From VFMC01 sp040398525 (lineage in GTDB: Bacteria; Actinomycetota; Acidimicrobiia; Acidimicrobiales; Ilumatobacteraceae), in contig JBBATY010000019.1 in assembly GCA_040398525.1 (NCBI GenBank), positions 1 through 64,000 of the forward strand: DNA of 64,000 nt. Reading direction: 5' to 3'. Made by a program: the position numbers and the translations under genes. Numbering within the stretch: the stretch's first letter is position 1; every line of letters begins with the position of its first letter. Below are positions 27,067 to 34,201 of the stretch, in pieces. Under the pieces are notes generated by a model, which worked only from the letters and a program-made list of their open reading frames with translations, did no database searches and had not been told where the DNA came from.

Positions 27067-28140
27067 TCAGCCGAGTTCGAACTCGGCGATGTCGACGATC
27101 CGTCGCTCGTCGATCGAGCGGTGCGCCGCGGCGCCCATCACCACCGACCACAGCCCATCGTCGACGGTCACCTCCGGAGCGGCTCCACGCCGGATGCAGT
27201 CGATGAAGCGCAGGTGCTCGATGTACGACGAGCCACCGTGGAACTCGGGGTACGGCACGTCGGCCGGGATCGGAGCGGGCACCTCACGCACACCCGAGCC
27301 GTCGCGCGGGCCGATGTGCACCCGGTCGCCCGGGAAGGTGGCCTCGAGCTTGGCGCGGTCGCCGACCACGGTGAGCTCCTGCTCGAACCGACCACCCTCG
27401 GCGAACATCGACAGGTCGAGGGCGCCGCGCACACCGTTGGCGAAGTCGACGATCACGAAGGCGTTGTCGACGATGTCGGGCACCTCACCGTCGTAGACCT
27501 CGTCGAGATGGTTGACGTCCTGGCCGCCACTGGCCATCACCCGCACCGGATCGGCGCCGGCGACCAGGCGCATGAGGTCGAAGAAGTGGCAGCACTTCTC
27601 GACCAGGGTGCCGCCGGTGTTGCGCGAGAAGCGGTTCCAGTTGCCCACCTTCACGAGGAACGGGAAGCGGTGCTCGCGGATCGCCACCATGCGAGTGGTG
27701 CCACACACCCCGGTCGCCAGCTGATCGAGCAGCGTGCTCACCACGGGGATGTAGCGGTACTCGAGGCCGACCCAGGTGGGCGCGGTGCGCGCCCGCGCCC
27801 AGTCGCGAACCCGCAGGCAGTCGGCGACGGTGGTGCACAGCGGCTTTTCGACCATCACGGCGAGATCGGTGGCAAGCACATCGGCCAGGACGTCGACGTG
27901 GGTGTGGTTGGGCGAGGCGATCACGACGGCGTCGAGATCGTCGCGGCGCAGCAGTTCGCGGTGGTCGCGGTAGGTGGCCACCGGCCGGCCGGCACACGCT
28001 GCACCCCATTCGAGCGAGCTGTCGACGGGATCGGAGATGGCGACGACGGCTGCGTCGGCGATGTGGGCGAGGTCGAGCAGGTGCTCGCCGCCCATCATCC
28101 CGGTGCCGATCACGCCGTACCGCACGGGGGTGGTGGACAT
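27067..28140 (-). CDS. Gfo/Idh/MocA-family oxidoreductase
   Basis: 357-residue NAD(P)-dependent oxidoreductase, often acting on sugars or inositols. N-terminal Rossmann motif YGVIGTGMMGGEHL, then SPNHTHVDVLADVLA and the catalytic EKPLC; the C-terminal domain has NTGGTLVEKCCHFFDLMRL. Substrate unknown and no sugar operon is adjacent. ATG 28140 has no Shine-Dalgarno; CAGACT 6 bases upstream is a weak -10 match. Confidence 0.88.
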   Translation of the reverse strand: MSTTPVRYGVIGTGMMGGEHLLDLAHIADAAVVAISDPVDSSLEWGAACAGRPVATYRDHRELLRRDDLDAVVIASPNHTHVDVLADVLATDLAVMVEKPLCTTVADCLRVRDWARARTAPTWVGLEYRYIPVVSTLLDQLATGVCGTTRMVAIREHRFPFLVKVGNWNRFSRNTGGTLVEKCCHFFDLMRLVAGADPVRVMASGGQDVNHLDEVYDGEVPDIVDNAFVIVDFANGVRGALDLSMFAEGGRFEQELTVVGDRAKLEATFPGDRVHIGPRDGSGVREVPAPIPADVPYPEFHGGSSYIEHLRFIDCIRRGAAPEVTVDDGLWSVVMGAAAHRSIDERRIVDIAEFELG

Positions 28141-28197
28141 GGACCCAGTCTGCCAGCCGGGTCCGGCCGGGGTGACCGACACCACACGGACAGCTGC

Positions 28198-28225
28198 TTG
28201 ATAAACCTAGCACTCGGTGTATTCT
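28198..28225 (+). promoter_or_regulatory. Strong leaderless promoter of the KAP-rich repeat protein gene
   Basis: -35 TTGATA (28198-28203), 16-base spacer, -10 TATTCT (28220-28225), then 6 bases to ATG 28232. This is the best complete promoter in the window and suggests high expression. Confidence 0.7.
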
Positions 28226-28231
28226 TCAAGC

Positions 28232-28918
28232 ATGGCTACGAACACCACCCCCTCCCGCACCACCCGGCCCTCCGCGGCGAAGGCCGCGACGAGCACGAAG
28301 GCGGCACCGGCCAGGAAGGCCCCTGCCGCGAAGAAGACCGCTCCGGCGAAGAAGGCCGCTCCGGCGAAGAAGACGGCTCCGGCTGCTGCACCCCAGCAGG
28401 CAGCGGCTCCGGCCGCTCGCGCGGCACGCCGTCTGCCGAAGGTCCAGGTCCCCAAGCTCGAGATCCCCAAGGTCAAGCTCCCCGAGGTCAAGCTCCCCGA
28501 GGTCAAGCTCCCGAAGGTGCAGGCCCCCAAGGTCAAGCTCCCCAACGTGCACGCCCCCAAGGTGCAGCTCCCGAAGCTCGAGCTGCCCGAGCTCAGCGTC
28601 CCGGCGCAGCTCACCACCGCCCAACAGCACGTCGTGTCGGCCGCCAAGCAGGTCATGGCGCAGGTGAACGACCGCATCGATCCGACCCATCGCCGCACCG
28701 TGGTGCTCGAGCGGGTCGACCGGGCCGAGCGCGAGGCACTCAAGGCGCTCGAAGGGGCGATGAGCCGCACTTCTTCGCTGCGCAGTCGGATCGACCTGCC
28801 GTTCACCGCCGACCTCGGCAAGGCAGTGCGCACCAACGTCGAGTTCGCCGTGAAGCTCGCCAAGCGTCAGGCCGACTTCGCCGAGCGCGTGGTCAAGACG
28901 CTCGTGCCGGCCGCCTGA
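28232..28918 (+). CDS. Lys/Ala/Pro-rich protein with pentapeptide repeats; putative lipid-droplet/HBHA-like protein
   Basis: 228 residues in three parts: a basic Lys/Ala/Pro head (about 12-65, units such as KKAAPAK), eleven tandem proline pentapeptides of the form [VL]-x-[VILA]-P-[KEN] (about 71-125), and a mostly helical C-terminal half (about 130-228, AQQHVVSAAKQVMAQV onward). Mixed KAAPAKK tracts plus amphipathic helices recall mycobacterial heparin-binding hemagglutinin and Rhodococcus lipid-droplet proteins, though with inverted order. The XRE regulator 22 bases downstream matches the gene pairing known for those proteins. Could instead be a histone-like or phasin-like protein. Strong promoter, leaderless. 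Confidence 0.6.
   Translation: MATNTTPSRTTRPSAAKAATSTKAAPARKAPAAKKTAPAKKAAPAKKTAPAAAPQQAAAPAARAARRLPKVQVPKLEIPKVKLPEVKLPEVKLPKVQAPKVKLPNVHAPKVQLPKLELPELSVPAQLTTAQQHVVSAAKQVMAQVNDRIDPTHRRTVVLERVDRAEREALKALEGAMSRTSSLRSRIDLPFTADLGKAVRTNVEFAVKLAKRQADFAERVVKTLVPAA
28442..28606 (+). repeat. Eleven tandem 15-bp units encoding proline pentapeptides
   Basis: 165 bases coding VQVPK, LEIPK, VKLPE, VKLPE, VKLPK, VQAPK, VKLPN, VHAPK, VQLPK, LELPE, LSVPA. Proline holds every fifth place and hydrophobic residues positions 1 and 3. DNA units vary at third positions, so selection on the protein pattern is likely. Confidence 0.95.
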
Positions 28919-28940
28919 TCACGATCGGCAGCCACCTGTC

Positions 28941-29315
28941 ATGAGCGGCGACCACGGCCGAGGCATCGGCTCCGTCATCCGCCACCAACGAGAGTTGGCG
29001 CAGCTCAGCCTGCGCCAACTCTCGGCGTTGGCGAGTGTGTCGAACCCGTACCTCAGCCAGATCGAGCGTGGCCTCCACGAGCCGTCGGTGCGCGTGGTCC
29101 GGTCGATCGCGCGGGCGCTGGGCATCTCGGCCGAGGAGCTGCTCGAGCGTGCAGGACTGCTCGACGACGCGGGCACGGCGCCGGCGGAGAGCACGGCTCG
29201 TCTACCCGACACCGAGACAGCGATCAGGAATGATCCGAACCTGACGAACGAGCAGCGCGAGGCGCTGCTGTCGGTGTACCGGAGCTACCGGTCGGCCAAC
29301 GCCGCCCAGCGCTGA
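28941..29315 (+). CDS. XRE-family helix-turn-helix regulator
   Basis: 124 residues with an N-terminal HTH (GSVIRHQRELAQLSLRQL, SNPYLSQIERGLHEPS) and a C-terminal tail with LTNEQREALLSVYRSY. The sequence strongly resembles the XRE regulator beside hbhA in mycobacteria (Rv0474) and the lipid-droplet regulator MLDSR of Rhodococcus, as I recall those families. It follows the repeat-protein gene by 22 bases and probably controls it. It ends six bases from the convergent LuxR gene. Confidence 0.85.
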   Translation: MSGDHGRGIGSVIRHQRELAQLSLRQLSALASVSNPYLSQIERGLHEPSVRVVRSIARALGISAEELLERAGLLDDAGTAPAESTARLPDTETAIRNDPNLTNEQREALLSVYRSYRSANAAQR

Positions 29316-29321
29316 GGTCGT

Positions 29322-29960
29322 TCAGGCGGGGATGAGCCCCATGCGCTCGGCCTTCTTCACGGCCTGAGCGCGGTTCGGCACCTGCAGCTTGCGCAGCAGG
29401 TGAGCCACATGGGTCTTGATCGTCTCGGTCGAGACGTACAGCTGGCTGGCGATCTCGGCATTGCTCGAGCCGCAGGCAAGCAGCGAGAGCACCTCGAGCT
29501 CGCGCATCGACAGCGCCGGATCGTCGAGGTCGCGCCACGATGCAGCGAGCATGCTGAGGGTCTGGCCGTCGAGCACGCTCGCACCGCTCGACACGGTGCG
29601 CAGCGAGTGGGCGAGCGAGGCCGTCGGCGTATCGCTGCACAGCACCCCGGCGACACCGGCGTTGACAGCCACCGAGACGAGGGCGAGCTGCCGGGTGTTC
29701 ACCAGCATCACCAACCGGGCCGTCGACGACATCGAGCGGAGCTCGTCGACGACCGAGCGGCACATCTCTGGTGAGCTCGGTTCGTCGAGCACCACCACTG
29801 CGCTCGGGTGGGCCGCCAGAGCAGTTGCGGCGTCGGTCACCGTGGCAACGCTGGCGACGACGTCGAAATCACTCTCAGCCTCCAAGCGCAGCGACAGTGC
29901 CTCCCGGAGCACACTGTGCTGCTGGACGACGATCAACGGCAGGCGAACCTCGTGGGTCAT
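29322..29960 (-). CDS. LuxR-type regulator with degenerate receiver domain
   Basis: 212 residues: a response-regulator-like receiver (1-120) and a C-terminal LuxR HTH (LSMRELEVLSLLACG, SNAEIASQLYVSTETIKTHV). Asp59 sits at the usual phosphorylation place (VVVLDE), but the acidic pair that binds Mg2+ is replaced by Gln-Gln (VVQQHSVLRE, residues 13-14) and the conserved Lys is absent (GVLCSDTP). It is therefore likely a phosphorylation-independent pseudo-receiver. ATG 29960 chosen; an upstream start (30008) would add 16 residues. It is divergent from the sigma factor gene, so it may control it. Confidence 0.85.
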   Translation of the reverse strand: MTHEVRLPLIVVQQHSVLREALSLRLEAESDFDVVASVATVTDAATALAAHPSAVVVLDEPSSPEMCRSVVDELRSMSSTARLVMLVNTRQLALVSVAVNAGVAGVLCSDTPTASLAHSLRTVSSGASVLDGQTLSMLAASWRDLDDPALSMRELEVLSLLACGSSNAEIASQLYVSTETIKTHVAHLLRKLQVPNRAQAVKKAERMGLIPA

Positions 29961-30267
29961 GGCTGTGACTGTCCCCCGTGGGCGAACCTGGGCAACAATC
30001 CCTGGCATATTTCACTCTGCGTGACGACCTCGATGCTCTGTGCAGCAGACGCACCAGAACCCCATCCCCCGAATCGGGGATAGCAAATCGGTGCACCCGC
30101 GCATGGTGCAAATGAATCACCCGGAACTTCCCCCGGGGGACGCGAACCATCAAGCTGTACCCATTCCAAGGGGACCTCGACGGGGGGTCATCGAGGGGGC
30201 CGGGACCTGATGCAGCGGGTTCCGGAGGACGGTCGTCTCGACGACCGATGAACCAGGAGACAGGTGA
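29961..30267. other. Intergenic control region between LuxR gene and sigma factor gene
   Basis: 307 bases without a convincing gene. It has an AT-rich patch (about 29992-30012, containing GCAACAAT, the same eight bases as half of the palindrome upstream of the WhiB gene), a 12-base palindrome TCCCCCGGGGGA (30129-30140), and G-rich sequence up to the sigma factor Shine-Dalgarno site. Promoter positions could not be fixed. Confidence 0.5.
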
Positions 30268-31149
30268 ATGGCGGTCACTCCCAGCCCAGTGCAGCGGGCA
30301 GCAGAAGAGTATGTCGACGGCAACACAGCGTTGTTCGAGCGGCGACGCGAGGTGCAGCGACAGCTCGCCGAGGTCGAAGAGCTTGGCGACGCCCGGCGGG
30401 TGACGCGGCTCAAGCGGGCCCTCGACGACGTGACGGCCGAGATCGTGCAGTTCAACCTCGGCCTGGTGCGTTCGTATTGCAAGCGCTTCACGGCGAACTC
30501 GACCCGTGACGACTCGGCCGACTTCGAAGCCGCCGGCCTGTTGGGCCTGATGCGGGCGATCGACAGTTTCGATCCGAGCATGGGCCGTTTCGGCCAGTGG
30601 GCCTTCAAGCCGATCCAGCGTGAGGTCCTCCGCGCCGTCCGCGACGCCGATCACCCCAACGTGAACCTGGGCGACTTCGAGCGCCGGCCGGAGATCCTGA
30701 GGGCGTTCCGTCATCTCCAGGGCGACGACACCACGTACACGCCCTCGTACGCCGAGGTCGCCACCATGGTCGGCGCAACCGTCGATCAGGTGCGCCGGGT
30801 CATCGCCCCGCCGCGGATGGAATCGGTCGACCAGCTCGCAGGCGACAGCACCGACTCCACCGTGGGCGACACGATCGAGACGCCGACACCCGGGCCCGAG
30901 TCGGTGGTGGTGTCGAGCATGATGCTCTCGGCACTGCGCACCTACGGCCTGGCCGCGCTCGACCCGCGCGAGCTGTTCGTGATCGTCCGCCGCTTCGGTC
31001 TCGACGGTGAGCCGCCCGAGAAGCTGGCAGGTATCGGCGAGACCCTCGGGCTCTCGCGTGAGGCGATCCGCCAGATCGAGGCCAAGGCCATCGCCAAGAT
31101 CCAGCACCCGATGGTGCTGCACAAGGTCCACGCCCAAGGCCGCACCTGA
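30268..31149 (+). CDS. Sigma-70 family RNA polymerase sigma factor, divergent
   Basis: 293 residues. Region 2 is recognisable (FNLGLVRSYCKRF, DFEAAGLLGLMRAIDSFDP), but the -10 recognition part reads RFGQWAFKPIQREVLRAVRD instead of the usual S-T-Y-A-x-W-W-I-R-Q. Region 3 is weak; region 4 is clear and group-1/2-like (LDPRELFVIVRRFGLDG, LGLSREAIRQIEAKAIAKIQHP). Region 1.1 is absent. It is not a typical FliA/WhiG. A purine-rich site (ccaggagacaggtga) precedes the ATG. Position beside the flagellar locus suggests, but does not prove, a motility role. Confidence 0.88.
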   Translation: MAVTPSPVQRAAEEYVDGNTALFERRREVQRQLAEVEELGDARRVTRLKRALDDVTAEIVQFNLGLVRSYCKRFTANSTRDDSADFEAAGLLGLMRAIDSFDPSMGRFGQWAFKPIQREVLRAVRDADHPNVNLGDFERRPEILRAFRHLQGDDTTYTPSYAEVATMVGATVDQVRRVIAPPRMESVDQLAGDSTDSTVGDTIETPTPGPESVVVSSMMLSALRTYGLAALDPRELFVIVRRFGLDGEPPEKLAGIGETLGLSREAIRQIEAKAIAKIQHPMVLHKVHAQGRT

Positions 31150-31180
31150 GCCGTCCCGCTCGACCACAACCCGTCTTCTG

Positions 31181-31209
31181 CTCGGCCGCCGGCGACCCCG
31201 GCGGCCGAG
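31181..31209 (+). terminator. Hairpin terminator after the sigma factor gene
   Basis: Perfect 10-base-pair stem CTCGGCCGCC / GGCGGCCGAG with a 9-base loop, 31 bases after the stop codon. No T-run. Confidence 0.55.
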
Positions 31210-31404
31210 TCGCGTCTGGCATCCCCCGCCCGGACCCCGTCGGTCACCCGAACTGCCCTATGACTCACCCGGCGATCACCCGAGCATCCACTCCAATCCC
31301 TCGTCGATACCCCGTCACGCTGCTGTCGCGTGACCCTCTGCTCCGGACTGTTGGAGCTACGTCAACGCACGGATGCGCTGACCGAACCGAATCACGGAGG
31401 AGAC

Positions 31405-32154
31405 ATGGTCACCCGATCATTGCCAGGGGTCGTCAACGAGCGATCCCGAGGTCCAGGGGCAGCGAGGCCGAGCCCGGCCGCTGGACGCACCGATCAGCAA
31501 CCCAAGAGGCTTGCGGAGATCTGCAGCCCCTGGCTGGGCAGGCAGTCACCGGTCTCTGCCGCGGAGGAGCTCGCATTCGTCGAGGACCTCCTCGACCTGA
31601 TCGGCGGGGAGGTCGACGTCGAGTTCGAGCGTCGCGACGTCACCGTGCTGGTCACATCGCTGCGCAGCGGGCTGTCGGTGCCGCAGGTTCGTGCTCAAGC
31701 ACCCGGGGTCGAACCGACCCGGCTGCTGTCGGCATACCGCGAGGTCGATCGGCGCAGGGCGTTCGCCGAGCGTGCCTGGTCGGCCCTCGAGGAGGACGGC
31801 ACGACCGATGGCGTCATGCGCTACGGCGAGCTGGCCGGCCAACTGCTGCCAGCAGTGATCACTCGGCTGGCCGCCTACCTCGGTGACGAGGAGCGCTTCA
31901 GGGTCGAGTTGGAGCGCGCGAGCGACCAAGTCGCCCGCACCACTCGCCGGGTGAAGCTGCTCGAGGACCGGGTGGTTGCGGCCGCCGACGACCCTGAGCG
32001 GGCTCGAGAGCTGGGCACCCTGCTGTACGACGTGTACGGCCATGGGGCCTGGAGCCTCGAGACCTTCCTGCCACCACGGGTCGGCACACTCGTCCCGCTG
32101 CGGCTCGCAGCGCTGCTCGGTGAGGACATCACCGCGCAGCGGCGGATGAGTTGA
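31405..32154 (+). CDS. Protein of unknown function (249 aa)
   Basis: I do not recognise this protein. It is soluble and mostly helical, with a disordered Arg/Pro-rich head (1-45), a region resembling a small DNA-binding or HTH fold (DVTVLVTSLRSGLSVPQV, LLSAYREVDRRRAF) and a coiled coil (FRVELERASDQVARTTRRVK). GGAGGAGAC lies just before ATG 31405, a good Shine-Dalgarno site. It follows the sigma factor terminator by about 200 bases, so it has its own promoter. Confidence 0.75.
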   Translation: MVTRSLPGVVNERSRGPGAARPSPAAGRTDQQPKRLAEICSPWLGRQSPVSAAEELAFVEDLLDLIGGEVDVEFERRDVTVLVTSLRSGLSVPQVRAQAPGVEPTRLLSAYREVDRRRAFAERAWSALEEDGTTDGVMRYGELAGQLLPAVITRLAAYLGDEERFRVELERASDQVARTTRRVKLLEDRVVAAADDPERARELGTLLYDVYGHGAWSLETFLPPRVGTLVPLRLAALLGEDITAQRRMS

Positions 32155-32219
32155 CCGCTCCGGCTCCTGCTCGGTGTCCGGGTACGGGGGTTCGCCCCCA
32201 CCCGGACGCCGAGGTGCCG

Positions 32220-32225
32220 TAGCAT
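32220..32225 (+). promoter_or_regulatory. -10 hexamer for a leaderless upstream reading frame
   Basis: TAGCAT, 6 bases before ATG 32232, the start of an eight-codon reading frame that runs into the next gene. Confidence 0.45.
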
Positions 32226-32231
32226 CGACCC

Positions 32232-32258
32232 ATGGAATCGCTCGGGGACCACCCGTGA
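32232..32258 (+). CDS. Putative leaderless 8-residue leader peptide
   Basis: ATG 32232 encodes MESLGDHP and stops at TGA 32256-32258, sharing GTGA with the start of the following gene. It lies 6 bases after a TAGCAT hexamer. Translation of this frame would deliver ribosomes directly to GTG 32255. It is too short to prove coding. Confidence 0.35.
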   Translation: MESLGDHP

Positions 32259-33136
32259 CGACGCCACGCACCATCGAGCCGTGGATCGTGCTGCCACCAG
32301 CCGAGCTGCTGGTCGATGTCTGCACGTCGCCAGCGCCCGACATTCCCCTGGCTGCGCTCCGCGACGTGCTCGAACCTCGATTCGACGCGTCGGGGACCAT
32401 CGTCGACTGGGTGCTCGTCACCTCGTCGATCCGCGAGCACGCCAGCGCTCGCGACTACTGGATCTGGCGCCAGACCTGGCGGCGCACCTGGCAGGTCGGT
32501 CCGGTCTCGAATGCCGCATCACTCCGGCACTTCGTCGACGAGCTCGACAGTGATCTCGTCCCAGCGCTCGCCGACGTGCTCCGCACGGTGATCGGCGATC
32601 ACGAGGCCGGGATCGAGGTGCCGTGGGCGACCGCGAACGAGCTCGTCGCCGAGCTCGACCTGTTGCGCCTGGCGATCTCGGCCGACGAGCGGACGGGGTG
32701 GGGCATCGTCGACGACATGGCAGTGCCCGGAACCCCGGTCGGCCTGGCCCGCACCTGGGCCGAGCCGACCGTGCGTCGGGTGATGGCTGCCACGCTCACC
32801 AGTTCGGTCCAGGTCCGCCCCGGGCATGGGCTGGTGCTGGTGGTCGGCGACGCCGACGACGAGCGGGCGACGATCGTCGACGACCTCCGCGAGGTCGACC
32901 TGCGTGATGATCCGGTGCGGCTGCTCACCGCAGCAGGTGACCGGGTCGAGCTCCCGGCCGCGGTGGTGCGACCACTCGCCTGGCTCGTCCCGCACTCGCT
33001 GCGCTGGCACCTGCGACCGATCCCGCTCGCGTTGGTGTGGGCGCCCTGGTTCGCCGGGTGGCCGGCGGCCGTCGAGGCCGCTGCATCGACACGGGCACCG
33101 ATCAGCATCACCAGCACCGCACCGATCGTCGTCTGA
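32255..33136 (+). CDS. Protein of unknown function (293 aa)
   Basis: I do not recognise this protein. It is soluble, mixed alpha/beta, Trp-rich in the first third (YWIWRQTWRRTW), with a possible second domain after about residue 185 (HGLVLVVGDADDERATIV, a strand-rich segment). No signal peptide; the hydrophobic end (WAPWFAGWPAAVEAAAS) may lie on a membrane. GTG 32255 overlaps the stop of the small upstream frame, and GGGGA lies 6-10 bases before it. Confidence 0.7.
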   Translation: MTTPRTIEPWIVLPPAELLVDVCTSPAPDIPLAALRDVLEPRFDASGTIVDWVLVTSSIREHASARDYWIWRQTWRRTWQVGPVSNAASLRHFVDELDSDLVPALADVLRTVIGDHEAGIEVPWATANELVAELDLLRLAISADERTGWGIVDDMAVPGTPVGLARTWAEPTVRRVMAATLTSSVQVRPGHGLVLVVGDADDERATIVDDLREVDLRDDPVRLLTAAGDRVELPAAVVRPLAWLVPHSLRWHLRPIPLALVWAPWFAGWPAAVEAAASTRAPISITSTAPIVV

Positions 33137-33243
33137 CCAGGCGACATGCCGCCGGGCCGGCTGAAGTGTGAGTCGGGCATCCCCCGTCGGAATCCCCCGA
33201 GCGGACCTTGCCCCAGCAGGTGGCACCAGGGACGTTCTTCCCC

Positions 33244-33759
33244 GTGTTCGATGCGAAGAACGACCAGATCCGTGAGGCGCTCGTGTGCCTGTACGGCATC
33301 GTCGCTGCGGTGATCCGCGACGACAGAGTCGGCATGGAGTTGCTCCTGTCCGATCTCGGGGTTGCCTTCGACAGCCGCTACGAGCTGCTGACCACGATCT
33401 CGTTCGCCACGCTCGAGCGCCTCGACGCCACGATCGACGACTGCCGCTTCCTCTCCGAGGACGATGGCAAGGTGATGGCGTCCGATCTGCTGTCGCTGGC
33501 CCAGCACTACGGCATCGCTGCGATCGGTGCCGTTCAGTCGGCCGCCTGGCGCCTCGACGCCGTGCGCCGTCGCGACCACGAGCGGGTGGTGGCCGAGATC
33601 GACGGGGCCAGCCAGCTCGCCGACGACAGGGAGTTGACCGCCGGGGCCGCTGCACTGCTCACCGCAGCGGTGTGCGTGTGGGCTCGCACCACGGGCCGTT
33701 CACCCCGACGGGCGGCGAGCGACCTCTGTCTCGCCGCTGCGCTCGACGCCGTTTCCTGA
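33244..33759 (+). CDS. Protein of unknown function (171 aa)
   Basis: Unrecognised, all-helical, acidic N-terminal part (DAKNDQIREALVCLYGIVAAV, ELLLSDLGVAFDSRYELLT) with an Ala-rich end. The start is uncertain: TTG 33208 and GTG 33220 are in frame too; GTG 33244 follows AGGGA at 13 bases. Helical repeats of this size are common in small adaptor or anti-sigma-type proteins, but nothing specific supports either. Confidence 0.65.
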   Translation: MFDAKNDQIREALVCLYGIVAAVIRDDRVGMELLLSDLGVAFDSRYELLTTISFATLERLDATIDDCRFLSEDDGKVMASDLLSLAQHYGIAAIGAVQSAAWRLDAVRRRDHERVVAEIDGASQLADDRELTAGAAALLTAAVCVWARTTGRSPRRAASDLCLAAALDAVS

Positions 33760-33771
33760 TCCCCCCAGCGA

Positions 33772-33790
33772 CGCAACAATTTTTGTTGCG
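33772..33790. promoter_or_regulatory. Perfect AT-rich palindrome upstream of the WhiB gene
   Basis: CGCAACAA-TTT-TTGTTGCG: 8-base arms around 3 bases, 75 bases before the WhiB ATG. AT-rich in a GC-rich genome, which suits an operator for a dimeric regulator. It could also serve as a weak terminator of the gene ending at 33759. Confidence 0.55.
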
Positions 33791-33865
33791 CATCGGGCGC
33801 GACCCCGGACGATCGTTGATGTCGGTCGTCGTGCAGGACGGCCGAGCACACCGGAGGATCACACC

Positions 33866-34201
33866 ATGGCATCTGGCCGTTCACTCGACGAGCTCATCGA
33901 GCACACCCCCGACCTGCCCTGGCTGGTCCGTGCGGCGTGCGGAGAGCTCGAGCTCGACCAACTCGAGCTGTTCTTCGTCGAAGCCGGCCGGACGATCTCG
34001 TCGGCCACCGTCGCGCTGTGCCAGCGCTGCCCGGTGCGTCGCGAATGCCTCGACCACGCCTACCGCCACGAGATCGTGAGCGGGTACTTCGGTGGCATGT
34101 CGCCGGGCCGGCGCCGCGTGCTCACCCACGACCAGGCCCTCGCCGAGATCGACCGGGAAACGACCCTCAGGTCAGAACGCCGAGGCGTAGCGCGCGGCTG
34201 A
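33866..34201 (+). CDS. WhiB-family iron-sulfur regulator
   Basis: 111 residues with the four cluster cysteines C25, C52, C55 and C61 (CGELE... CQRCPVRREC) and a GYFGGMSPGRRR segment in place of the usual GVWGG turn plus basic DNA-binding tail. WhiB proteins bind the principal sigma factor and are found only in actinobacteria and their phages. GGAGG lies 7 bases before the ATG. Its last 35 bases overlap the 3' end of the convergent LuxR gene. Confidence 0.93.
   Translation: MASGRSLDELIEHTPDLPWLVRAACGELELDQLELFFVEAGRTISSATVALCQRCPVRRECLDHAYRHEIVSGYFGGMSPGRRRVLTHDQALAEIDRETTLRSERRGVARG

Noticed and set aside
28442..28606. The 15-base tandem repeat as a CRISPR or replication iteron
   Set aside because: Units are adjacent without spacers, in frame, and vary at third codon positions, so they are a protein repeat.
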